From CAZMFZ01 sp964565665 (GTDB taxonomy: Bacteria > Bacteroidota > Bacteroidia > Cytophagales > UBA9547), in assembly GCA_964565665.1 (NCBI GenBank), contig CAZMFZ010000114.1:1-11818 (forward strand): a stretch of 11,818 bases of DNA. Direction: 5' to 3'. Below, piece by piece: positions 1 to 7,064 of this stretch. Numbering within the stretch: the first letter of the stretch is position 1; every line of letters starts with the position of its first letter. The notes under the pieces were generated by a model. It was not told where the DNA came from and ran no database searches. It saw only the letters and a program-made list of their open reading frames with translations. The translations under genes were made by a program, and so were the position numbers.

Positions 1-934
1 TCCATAATCGCAATCTGCAAATTCTAACTGAGTTTGGATTTATGTCAACCCCAAACAAACAGTTCTCTATTGGTCTGCTTTTCTTGAAATAGTGTTTTTT
101 GGAGCCTATTGCTTTCAATATTTTCAGGATTATACCCAACGATGTCTCCGTTTTCATCGGTAATTATCAATTCATCGTTTACAATTTCAATTTCATAGTC
201 CCTGAGTGTTTTGCCACTTTCGTCCATCAAAATATTCAGTTCGCTTTTAATTGCAATGATTTCATTTAAAGCTGAAACTAAAAAGTGACCTGAACCTACG
301 GCTGGGTCGCAAATTTTTAAGCTATTTATGGTGTCGTTGGCATGTTCTGTATCAATTTTGCTGCCTATCAGTTCATAAATGTCTGAAATGGTGTTTATTC
401 CCCCATCGGGGGGCTAGCGGACGAAACTTTTCCACCACTGCAAGCCGAATGCTTTGCCGACACATATACATGGTGATAAAAGCAGGTGTAAAAATAGAGC
501 CGTCACGGTAGCCGTTTATTTTCTCAAATACTTTACCTAATACCGAAGCATTTATAAGTTGTTTATTGTCTTTTTGCCAATCTTCTGTGCCTACACTTGC
601 AAAGTCGTAAGCATCTAAAAATTGAAACAAGTAATTCAATGAAGGCAGCTTGTCTGCGATGAAAAGTATCTTCTATTTTTAATGCTTCAATGGCTAATTC
701 AATCAAAGAAGCCGCTTTTCGATTTTCTTTTTTCCGTCTGATAATATTTTTGCCTCTTTCTTTTGCTTCTTCCAACCCTATGATGTGCAACAACTCTTTG
801 TAAAATCCTTCATTAAGTGCATTACTATCGTTTGGCGTTGCAATTTTTAAAAGATGTTGAGGAGAAAGGATTTTGTAAAGTGAAACTAGTTCTTTGTCGT
901 CATCTGTTTGTTGGACAGAATTAAACGTGCTTCA
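1..934 (-). pseudogene. Decayed Eco57I-like type IIG restriction/N6-adenine DNA methyltransferase (fragment)
   Basis: Reading the minus strand and shifting frame where needed gives a protein matching, from memory, large type IIG restriction-methylation enzymes (about 1000 residues or more). Recognisable pieces in order are SPQHLLKIATPNDSNALNEG with LLHIIGLEEAKERG (about 870-760), FLDAYDFA...INASVLGKVFEKINGYRDGS...FITMYMCR (630-430), the SAM-binding motif CDPAVGSGHFL (about 311-279), and VNDELIITDENG with QKTLFQEKQT (180-65). Past 65 another frame continues IENCLFGVDINPNSV, so two bases appear lost there. The frame also breaks at 400-420, beside a GC-rich palindrome. At about 660-675 two distant parts of the family abut, suggesting an internal deletion of roughly a hundred or more residues. 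A TGA at 932-934 ends the recognisable part, 66 nt from the comEC stop. The same frame reads open again over 935-1000, but I do not recognise it. The gene runs off the left edge, so the catalytic NPPY-type motif is not visible. Several independent lesions make sequencing error an unlikely sole cause. Confidence 0.8.
400..420. repeat. GC-rich palindrome inside the broken methyltransferase gene
   Basis: The stretch contains CCCCCATCGGGGGG, a 5-bp G/C stem around a 3-nt loop, followed by CTAGCGG. It lies in otherwise AT-rich coding DNA, exactly where the methyltransferase reading frame changes: upstream sequence reads AVVEKF in one frame and downstream reads INTISDIYEL in another. The simplest reading is a short palindromic insertion, or a repair scar carrying a dispersed repeat fragment. 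It is too short to assign to a known repeat family. Confidence 0.4.
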
Positions 935-999
935 CTGTACCTTTACAATTAGGTGACATTCTATGTCTGTAATATAGTTATAGCTACAATCTGCTGCAA

Positions 1000-3078
1000 T
1001 TATTCTCCCACCACGTAAGCCCCATCAATAGCAGTGGCATGTGCTTGCACGCCAAGTTGCTTTGCTTGGTTTAATATTTTGCGTGTGATATAATTTTTAT
1101 TAGAGCCATCTAATATCAAAATATTGAAAATGAATGCTTTAGCTATCCACTTCAAATCTTTAACTGAATTTGCAGACACTATTAAGTAATCTAATTTTAA
1201 AGGTTTTGGAAAAGTATTATAAAATGGTTTGGTAATGTGTGCAATCGTAAATCCGTTGGCATCATACAGTTTCCCGAAGTTGGTTTTCACAGCCTTCTCA
1301 TTCAAATTTACATTTCGTACCCCACTTGCCCACCTATGGTTCAGAATGTGAAATTGCATTTTTTGCTTGTCGCTTGGCAGTAGTGAATCGCTCAAAAAAA
1401 CTGCATTTCTACCATTAATCACATCTATACCATAGCCTTTATTCACATTATACACAATAATTCGCTTTTGATTTTGCCATTCATATATTTTAAATATTTG
1501 CAACGAACAGAAAAATAATATCAGAATAAATGTGGCAAGTGCATAATTAAATTGCTGCTTCACAAAAAGTAAAATCATAAAAATGATAATTCCATACATG
1601 AGCCAAGTTTCAAAAACAGATATATGAATGCCTAACCAAAGCGAATTGGGCAGTTTTTCTATAAATAAAATGATTTGATTTAGCACCCAAACCATTTTTT
1701 CCACCATTAACCCAAGCCCGTTTGCTACTAACGGCAGCCAACTAAAAGCCATAAAGCCAAGCCCAACATACATTATCAATATGGCAAATGGAATAACAAC
1801 CAAATTGGAAAGCAGAAATAAATTTGGGAACTGATGAAAATACAACATTCCAAGTGGAAATGTGGCCAATTGAGCTGAAATGGACATTACAGTAATGCTC
1901 CAAACCCAATCTAAAGCCTTATTTCTAATGTCAATCAAATGGTAAATTTCAGGGTACAAATACACGATACCAAGCACAGCCATGAAAGACAATTGAAATC
2001 CTACTTCCATTATCATAAAAGGATTGATACAAAGCAATAGAAATACCGTGACGAAAAGCGTATTGAATACATTCGATTTTTTACTTATAAGCTTCGATGC
2101 TATCACTAAACTGAGCATGGTAACGGCTCTCAGCACAGAAGGGCATAAGCCTGTAACTAATGCATAAAGCCAAATTAGCACAAATAACAAAGCGGATTGA
2201 ATGAAATTGCCATGTTTGAATCTGAGTAAAAAACTGGTGAGAATAACCAATAAACCATAAATAATGCCTACATGCAAACCAGAAACGGCCAGTACGTGCA
2301 TGGTGCCTGTGGCAGAATAGGCGTATTGAATTTCATCGTCTAGTTCGTTTTTTATACCTAAAATAAGGGCTGACGCAATATTTCGTTCTCTTACTGTAGA
2401 AATATATCTGGTAAAAATGGCATCTACTTGCTGGCGAATGTTAATTGCGAACTTGATAAAGACATTAGGCGGCTCGTTTTTTAGAAATTTGTATTGATAT
2501 ACTTTTAGAAATTGCCTGTGCGTAATGCCTTTAAAACCATAAAACCGCTTCAGATTAAATTCAAAAGGGTTTTTGGGCGATTCAATCAATGGCAAATTGG
2601 CATTCACAAGTAACACATCCCCATATTTCAGTAGAAAACATGAGCTGTCTTTTGGGAAATAAGCCATCAATTTGCCATTTGCATATTGCCAATTCCCATC
2701 AATTTTTACTTTCGAGATTTGCAATTCGGCTTTTATGCTTCTTTCCTTTTCTTCGGGTTCACCATTAATTACAGCTTCGTAGGCCTGAATTTCACTTTTT
2801 AAGTGCAATACATGATTACACTGATTTTTAATATCGTAAACAGTGGTAATTAGCATCCCAAAGAGGAAAATGATAGCGAACGCAACGAAGCCAATGGCAT
2901 GTCGAAATCGATATTTTACCTCTTGATCAAGTAAAAAAATGACAATGCAGACGCAAAATATTATGAAGCAAAAAAAAGGAGCAAAAAATAGCAAGTGAAA
3001 GGAATATTCAATTTGAAAAATGATGCCTAAAACCAGAAAAAATGAAAACCGAAAAAATGGAATAGAGCCAAATTTCAT
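1000..3078 (-). CDS. comEC: ComEC/Rec2 family DNA uptake channel protein
   Basis: This 692-residue polytopic membrane protein is the predicted inner-membrane channel that passes single-stranded DNA into the cytoplasm during natural transformation. Two or three hydrophobic helices lie in residues 10-80. An extracytoplasmic DUF4131-like (OB-type) region spans about 90-185 and ends in SPKNPFEFNLKRFYGFKGI. The Competence domain follows, with hallmark motifs HVLAVSGLHVG (261-271), GLCPSVLRAVTM (310-321) and GFQLSFMAVLGI (360-371), then more helices to about residue 528. The last ~160 residues sit where longer ComEC proteins have a metallo-beta-lactamase-like domain, but no HxHxDH ligand motif is present, so nuclease activity there is unlikely. 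Such shortened or degenerate C-termini are, from memory, usual in Bacteroidota. The ATG at 3078 is the natural start: it begins with a short hydrophilic stretch before helix 1. No Shine-Dalgarno sequence is seen. The gene is last in the minus-strand block, 46 nt after the YdeI-like gene. Confidence 0.93.
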   Translation of the reverse strand: MKFGSIPFFRFSFFLVLGIIFQIEYSFHLLFFAPFFCFIIFCVCIVIFLLDQEVKYRFRHAIGFVAFAIIFLFGMLITTVYDIKNQCNHVLHLKSEIQAYEAVINGEPEEKERSIKAELQISKVKIDGNWQYANGKLMAYFPKDSSCFLLKYGDVLLVNANLPLIESPKNPFEFNLKRFYGFKGITHRQFLKVYQYKFLKNEPPNVFIKFAINIRQQVDAIFTRYISTVRERNIASALILGIKNELDDEIQYAYSATGTMHVLAVSGLHVGIIYGLLVILTSFLLRFKHGNFIQSALLFVLIWLYALVTGLCPSVLRAVTMLSLVIASKLISKKSNVFNTLFVTVFLLLCINPFMIMEVGFQLSFMAVLGIVYLYPEIYHLIDIRNKALDWVWSITVMSISAQLATFPLGMLYFHQFPNLFLLSNLVVIPFAILIMYVGLGFMAFSWLPLVANGLGLMVEKMVWVLNQIILFIEKLPNSLWLGIHISVFETWLMYGIIIFMILLFVKQQFNYALATFILILFFCSLQIFKIYEWQNQKRIIVYNVNKGYGIDVINGRNAVFLSDSLLPSDKQKMQFHILNHRWASGVRNVNLNEKAVKTNFGKLYDANGFTIAHITKPFYNTFPKPLKLDYLIVSANSVKDLKWIAKAFIFNILILDGSNKNYITRKILNQAKQLGVQAHATAIDGAYVVGE

Positions 3079-3124
3079 TGGTATGCGATTGATTTTCTAA
3101 ATGGAATCCATATAGCTATTACTA

Positions 3125-3715
3125 CTAATCCTCTAACCCTTTTCCTTCAAGTATTGGTTGAATATATTTCTCAATTCTTGCTTCTCTTGTTTTTGATTGT
3201 TTCGGGGCTGAAAAATAAAGTAAGTAGCCCCTTTGCCTTCCTGGTGTTAGTGCTTCAAAAGCAGTTTTCAATTCGGGCATATTGTCCAATACCATCTTAA
3301 ATTCTTCAGTTATTTTATATTCGGTAGTCTTTTTTAATTCAAATTTCAAACCTGCTTTGTCTACTTCAATGGCTTCTTTTATGTAGCTTATTATAGTTGA
3401 CTTGCTTGATACAATTTCTTCAAAATTGGCAAACCGAATTTGCCTTGCCGACTGCACATTTTCTGTTTGTTGTATCAAAATTCCTTTTTCATCTTTTAGC
3501 AAAGCCCCATTCATAAAAATCAAAGCACAATATTCTTTAAAGCCGTGTATTAATACAATGTTACTTTTTTCAAGAGTGTAACAAGGGCAGCCCCATTTCA
3601 ATTTTTCTACAAGTCTACAATCAAGTACAAGCTGCCTTAATTCTGCGTATTCTTCTTGCCACTTTGAAGCCTTTTCAAAAAACCAATCAACTTTTGGGTT
3701 CATTCTACTATTCAT
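3125..3715 (-). CDS. YdeI/OmpD-associated family protein (DUF1801 plus OmdA)
   Basis: This is a 196-residue soluble protein with no signal peptide. Residues ~25-115 match the DUF1801 (YdhG-like) fold, with the typical LKWGCPCYT (39-47) and the stretch around IVLIHGFKEYCALIFMNGALL. Residues ~135-190 form the OmdA (bacteriocin-protection, YdeI/OmpD-associated) region, with the signature LTPGRQRGYLLYFS (156-169) and KQSKTREARIEKYI (172-185). Length and domain order are normal for the family. The biochemical role is not established: the name comes from reported links of Salmonella YdeI to the OmpD porin and antimicrobial-peptide resistance, which should not be transferred directly. A second methionine at residue 5 is an alternative start. 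The gene lies 14 nt after the DUF4256 gene and is probably co-transcribed with it. Confidence 0.87.
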   Translation of the reverse strand: MNSRMNPKVDWFFEKASKWQEEYAELRQLVLDCRLVEKLKWGCPCYTLEKSNIVLIHGFKEYCALIFMNGALLKDEKGILIQQTENVQSARQIRFANFEEIVSSKSTIISYIKEAIEVDKAGLKFELKKTTEYKITEEFKMVLDNMPELKTAFEALTPGRQRGYLLYFSAPKQSKTREARIEKYIQPILEGKGLED

Positions 3716-3729
3716 TTGGTTTTAAAAAT

Positions 3730-4287
3730 TTATGCCTTTAAAGAGCCTCGAAACCCTCTGGCAGCATAATATGACTCTGCTCCATTGTGATAAACAAAAA
3801 TATGCCCATAGCGGAAGTCAGCAAAAATGGCTCCACCGAGTTTTCTAATATTCTCAGGTGTTTTTACCCAGCTAGATGTTTTTGTGTCAAAATTTCCAAG
3901 CGATTGCAAATTCCTATATTGTTCTTCTGTTAAAATCTCAATTCCCATATCTATAGCCATCTCAATGGCACTAGTTGAAGGTTTGTTTTCCTTCCTCGAC
4001 TCCAACGCTTCATTGTCATAACAAATACTTCTGCGATTTTTAGGGCTTTCGGCAGAGCAATCAAAAAAGAAGCCCTCATCTGTATTTTTGTCAAAACCCA
4101 CTACATCTGGTTCTCCACCAGTAGTTTCCATTTCATTGAGCGACCAAAGTTTTTCAGGATGTGCTTCTAACTTTTGTAGAACTTCGGCCCATTTTATGCC
4201 TTTATGCCGATTCATGTTTTTCTCAAAACGGGTTTTACATAAGCTAAGTAATTCTGCTCTTTGGGTTGGCGACAGTTCCTTTTTCAT
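3730..4287 (-). CDS. DUF4256 domain-containing protein
   Basis: A 185-residue soluble protein of the DUF4256 family, recognised from several conserved stretches: HKGIKWAEVLQKLEAHPEKLWSL beginning near residue 28, ETTGGEPDVVGFD (54-66), EGFFFDCSAESPKNRRSICYD starting near residue 71, and the C-terminal GGAIFADFRYGHIFVYHNGA followed by ESYYAARGFRG. No signal peptide or membrane segment is seen. The domain covers nearly the whole protein, so this is a full-length member. Function is unknown; I see no catalytic motif I would trust. The start at 4287 gives a typical MKKELS opening behind an A/T-rich leader (4288-4322) with no Shine-Dalgarno sequence. It lies 35 nt after the M43 protease stop and 14 nt before the YdeI-like gene. 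Confidence 0.86.
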   Translation of the reverse strand: MKKELSPTQRAELLSLCKTRFEKNMNRHKGIKWAEVLQKLEAHPEKLWSLNEMETTGGEPDVVGFDKNTDEGFFFDCSAESPKNRRSICYDNEALESRKENKPSTSAIEMAIDMGIEILTEEQYRNLQSLGNFDTKTSSWVKTPENIRKLGGAIFADFRYGHIFVYHNGAESYYAARGFRGSLKA

Positions 4288-4322
4288 TTTAATATAAATT
4301 ATTTGGAATCACTTTTTACTTT

Positions 4323-6077
4323 CTATATCACCAACACCTTTGCTACCACTACCTGCCCATTTACTTTGGTTTTAATAATATACATCCCTGTAGCTAAATT
4401 TGAGACTGAAATTTCGAATATACCAGGGTTTACCTGGGTGAAAGTATCGATATTCACTTTTTTGCCTAGCATATCAATTACCTCAAAATCAACATTTGAT
4501 GTAGAGCTAAAAAGTACTTCTAAAGTAATTTTCTGATTTTCAATATCGTACCCTGCCAATACTTTCGCTGCAGGATTTCCTAAAATTCTACTTTGTAAAT
4601 TTGGAATAAATCCATATTGCTTCATAGAAATATTATCTACATATATATTATTATTAAGGGTATTGTTTGTTTCAAATTGAAGGTCAAAGTAAGGATAGGG
4701 AACTGTAAATGAAAGACTTTTCGATTTCCATTCATCGCATTGCGGTATGAAATTACTTACAGAATTGGAGGAAGTTATTAGGTTATTTCCTGTAAATGAG
4801 GCAATTATAAATTTCCCCGTTTGGCAGCCAGTATAGCCGTAAATAAATAAGGTATCGGTAATTTGAGCGACTGATGCATAGTCGAAAGATAGTGTGTAAT
4901 TTGAACTTTGTACATTATTCACCCAATCGGAGTGGAAAAAATAACCTGAAACAGAGGAATTGGCCTTGCGGAATGCAGCGTTTATGCCTTCACAATTGGC
5001 ACTTACTTCGGCAATATTTTGGGTACTATTTTCAAAATTTTGGAAAAATGGAAAAGAAACTTCAGACGGAGCGATTGTTTTTTCATTTACACCATTTTTA
5101 ATATATGTTAAAATATTTGACCTATCGGGCGATGTAGTCATGGTTTGCCACATTCGAGCTTTTTGATCTTGGGTAAAAATATTCATACAAATATCGGGCG
5201 AATAATCAAGGTAGTTTTCGATCATTACTTTTTGCCCAAAAGAGCTGTCGCAATCAGAAATGACTGTATTACAAACGCTCACATTCTTATCTCTTTCATA
5301 AGGGGTGTCTCTGCAATAATCGGTGCCACAGTTTGCATCGCCCCAAGTATGAAGAAGCCCCAGCCAATGTCCAATTTCGTGCGTGGTAGTTCTACCATAG
5401 CTATATGAACCACTATTTGAAGTACCCGTTTTGCTGCCAAATGCAGTATTTCTCACAATTATGCCATCGGTAGCAAAGTCGCCTCCAACTTCGCTAAGGC
5501 CAGCTAAATTGCTGTAATTTGGGTATTGTGCAAGCCCTAATATGAGATTGGTAGTACTACAAACCCATATATTAAGGTATTGGTCGGCTGGCCATGCACT
5601 AAAAGATTTTACTGAATTATCGTGAGGGTCAAACTGCTTAGTAGTAGAATAATGCCTCGTAATCCCAGAAGTAGGGTTGCAATTGGGGTCTATTTGGGCT
5701 AGTGCAAATTCCATCTCTACATCTGCACCTACAGAGTTAAAATTAAATCCGTTTGTTCCGGTTTTTTTTCTAAAATCTTCATTCAGTACCTTGATTTGGG
5801 AAAATATTTGTTCGTCAGTAATATTTGAATTTTTGCTGCCACCAATAGCTCCATCGGCTCTGTTGTGTATCACATGAACTACTACAGGAATGGTGATGAT
5901 TCCTGAGAAAGTAACGTTTTCTATGCGTTGATTTGCCCACTTTTGATTACTATTTGCTAAACGTGCCATTTGCATTTTATGATATTCTTGGGTGGCACAT
6001 CGCTGGTATTCAATCTCCTCTTGGGCAAAAGATGTGAAATTTAAAATGGCGAATAGCAGCGTAAAAAGCTTTTTCAA
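4323..6077 (-). CDS. Secreted M43 (pappalysin-like) zinc metalloprotease with T9SS sorting domain
   Basis: A 584-residue exported protease. Residues 1-18 form a signal peptide (MKKLFTLLFAILNFTSFA, cleavage probably before QE). The M43 catalytic domain spans about 60-330. Zinc-binding HEIGHWLGLLH (233-243) supplies two histidines, the general-base glutamate and the third histidine. It is followed by HTWGD, a Cys/Asp-rich loop (CGTDYCRDTP, 250-259) and ENYLDYSPDICMNIFTQDQKARM (287-309), the Met-turn region. The Met-turn position is leucine here (L290) rather than the usual methionine. A ~150-residue beta-rich middle region (about 340-490) resembles a carbohydrate-binding-like or jelly-roll module, family not assigned. 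The last ~85 residues have the look of a type A Por/T9SS sorting domain, with FEVIDMLGKKV, ISVSNLATGMYIIKTKVNG and VAKVLV at the end. The product is expected at the cell surface or outside. It starts 11 nt after phoH. Confidence 0.93.
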   Translation of the reverse strand: MKKLFTLLFAILNFTSFAQEEIEYQRCATQEYHKMQMARLANSNQKWANQRIENVTFSGIITIPVVVHVIHNRADGAIGGSKNSNITDEQIFSQIKVLNEDFRKKTGTNGFNFNSVGADVEMEFALAQIDPNCNPTSGITRHYSTTKQFDPHDNSVKSFSAWPADQYLNIWVCSTTNLILGLAQYPNYSNLAGLSEVGGDFATDGIIVRNTAFGSKTGTSNSGSYSYGRTTTHEIGHWLGLLHTWGDANCGTDYCRDTPYERDKNVSVCNTVISDCDSSFGQKVMIENYLDYSPDICMNIFTQDQKARMWQTMTTSPDRSNILTYIKNGVNEKTIAPSEVSFPFFQNFENSTQNIAEVSANCEGINAAFRKANSSVSGYFFHSDWVNNVQSSNYTLSFDYASVAQITDTLFIYGYTGCQTGKFIIASFTGNNLITSSNSVSNFIPQCDEWKSKSLSFTVPYPYFDLQFETNNTLNNNIYVDNISMKQYGFIPNLQSRILGNPAAKVLAGYDIENQKITLEVLFSSTSNVDFEVIDMLGKKVNIDTFTQVNPGIFEISVSNLATGMYIIKTKVNGQVVVAKVLVI

Positions 6078-6088
6078 TTTTCTTAAAA

Positions 6089-7051
6089 TTAACGGTGATA
6101 CATTGATGTTTGCCCAGTGCTGGCTTCATCGTAAGCATAAATAATATCTCTTACCAAAGGATGGCGGGTTACGTCTTTAGCAGTAAGCTCTACAAAAGAA
6201 ATTCCCTTTACATTTTTAAGTATCTCTATGGCATCTATTAAGCCTGATTTTTGCTTGAGGGGCAAATCTATTTGAGTTTTATCGCCTGTTATTATCATTT
6301 TAGAGCCTTGCCCCATCCTTGTTAAAAACATTTTCAACTGCATGGGTGTGGTATTCTGGGCTTCATCGAGCAAAATAAAAGCATTGCTCAAAGTTCGTCC
6401 ACGCATGTAGGCTAACGGAGCTATCTCAATTATATTACTTTCTTGGTACTGTTTCAGCTTATCTGACTCTATCATGTCGCCAAGCGCATCGTAAATCGGG
6501 CGGATATACGGGTCGATTTTCTCTTTCATATCGCCAGGCAAAAAACCCAAGCTTTCGCCAGCTTCCACAGCCGGTCGGGTAAATATGATTTTTTTTACCT
6601 GTTTAGATTTCAATGCTTGCACTGCCAAAGCTACCGATACATAAGTTTTACCCGTTCCAGCAGGGCCGAGGGCAAATACCAAATCGGTGAGTTTAATGGC
6701 TTCTACAATTTTGGCTTGGTTTGCCGTTTTAGCTTTGATTATTCTACCTCCCTTTCCATTTACAATTATATCATCTGAGGCTTCTAAATAATTGGATATT
6801 TCTTCAGCAATCGAATCTTTTACATGCTGTAAAGACAATTCTCTAAATTTTTTATGATGTGCAGTAAGTGTATTTATAATCTCAGCTATCTTGTCGATTT
6901 CTAAATCTTTGCCCTGCAAATACACTTCATCGCCACGTGAGGTGATGCGTGTATTAGGAAATGCATTAGCTATTTCTTTAATATTGGCATTTTCTACCCC
7001 AAAGAAATCAAGTAAAGGAATGTTATCGATTTTGATTATGCGTTCTGTCAA
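6089..7051 (-). CDS. phoH: PhoH family ATPase
   Basis: A 320-residue cytoplasmic P-loop ATPase of the PhoH family (related to superfamily 1 helicases). The N-terminal ~100 residues are the KH-like region typical of bacterial PhoH/YbeZ-type proteins. The ATPase domain follows: Walker A GPAGTGKT (129-136), IIFTRPAVEAGESLGFLPGD (155-174), Walker B FILLDEAQNTT (225-235) and the sensor-like MIITGDKTQIDLP (252-264). All key residues are present and the length is normal. Family members are tied to RNA metabolism and, in E. coli, to phosphate starvation; the exact substrate here is unknown. The gene lies 13 nt downstream of ppk1 and 11 nt upstream of the M43 protease, so co-transcription is likely. 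Adjacency to polyphosphate kinase suggests, but does not prove, a shared phosphate-responsive role. I see no Pho-box-like operator upstream of either gene. Confidence 0.95.
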   Translation of the reverse strand: MTERIIKIDNIPLLDFFGVENANIKEIANAFPNTRITSRGDEVYLQGKDLEIDKIAEIINTLTAHHKKFRELSLQHVKDSIAEEISNYLEASDDIIVNGKGGRIIKAKTANQAKIVEAIKLTDLVFALGPAGTGKTYVSVALAVQALKSKQVKKIIFTRPAVEAGESLGFLPGDMKEKIDPYIRPIYDALGDMIESDKLKQYQESNIIEIAPLAYMRGRTLSNAFILLDEAQNTTPMQLKMFLTRMGQGSKMIITGDKTQIDLPLKQKSGLIDAIEILKNVKGISFVELTAKDVTRHPLVRDIIYAYDEASTGQTSMYHR

Positions 7052-7064
7052 ATGCTGCGGTTGA

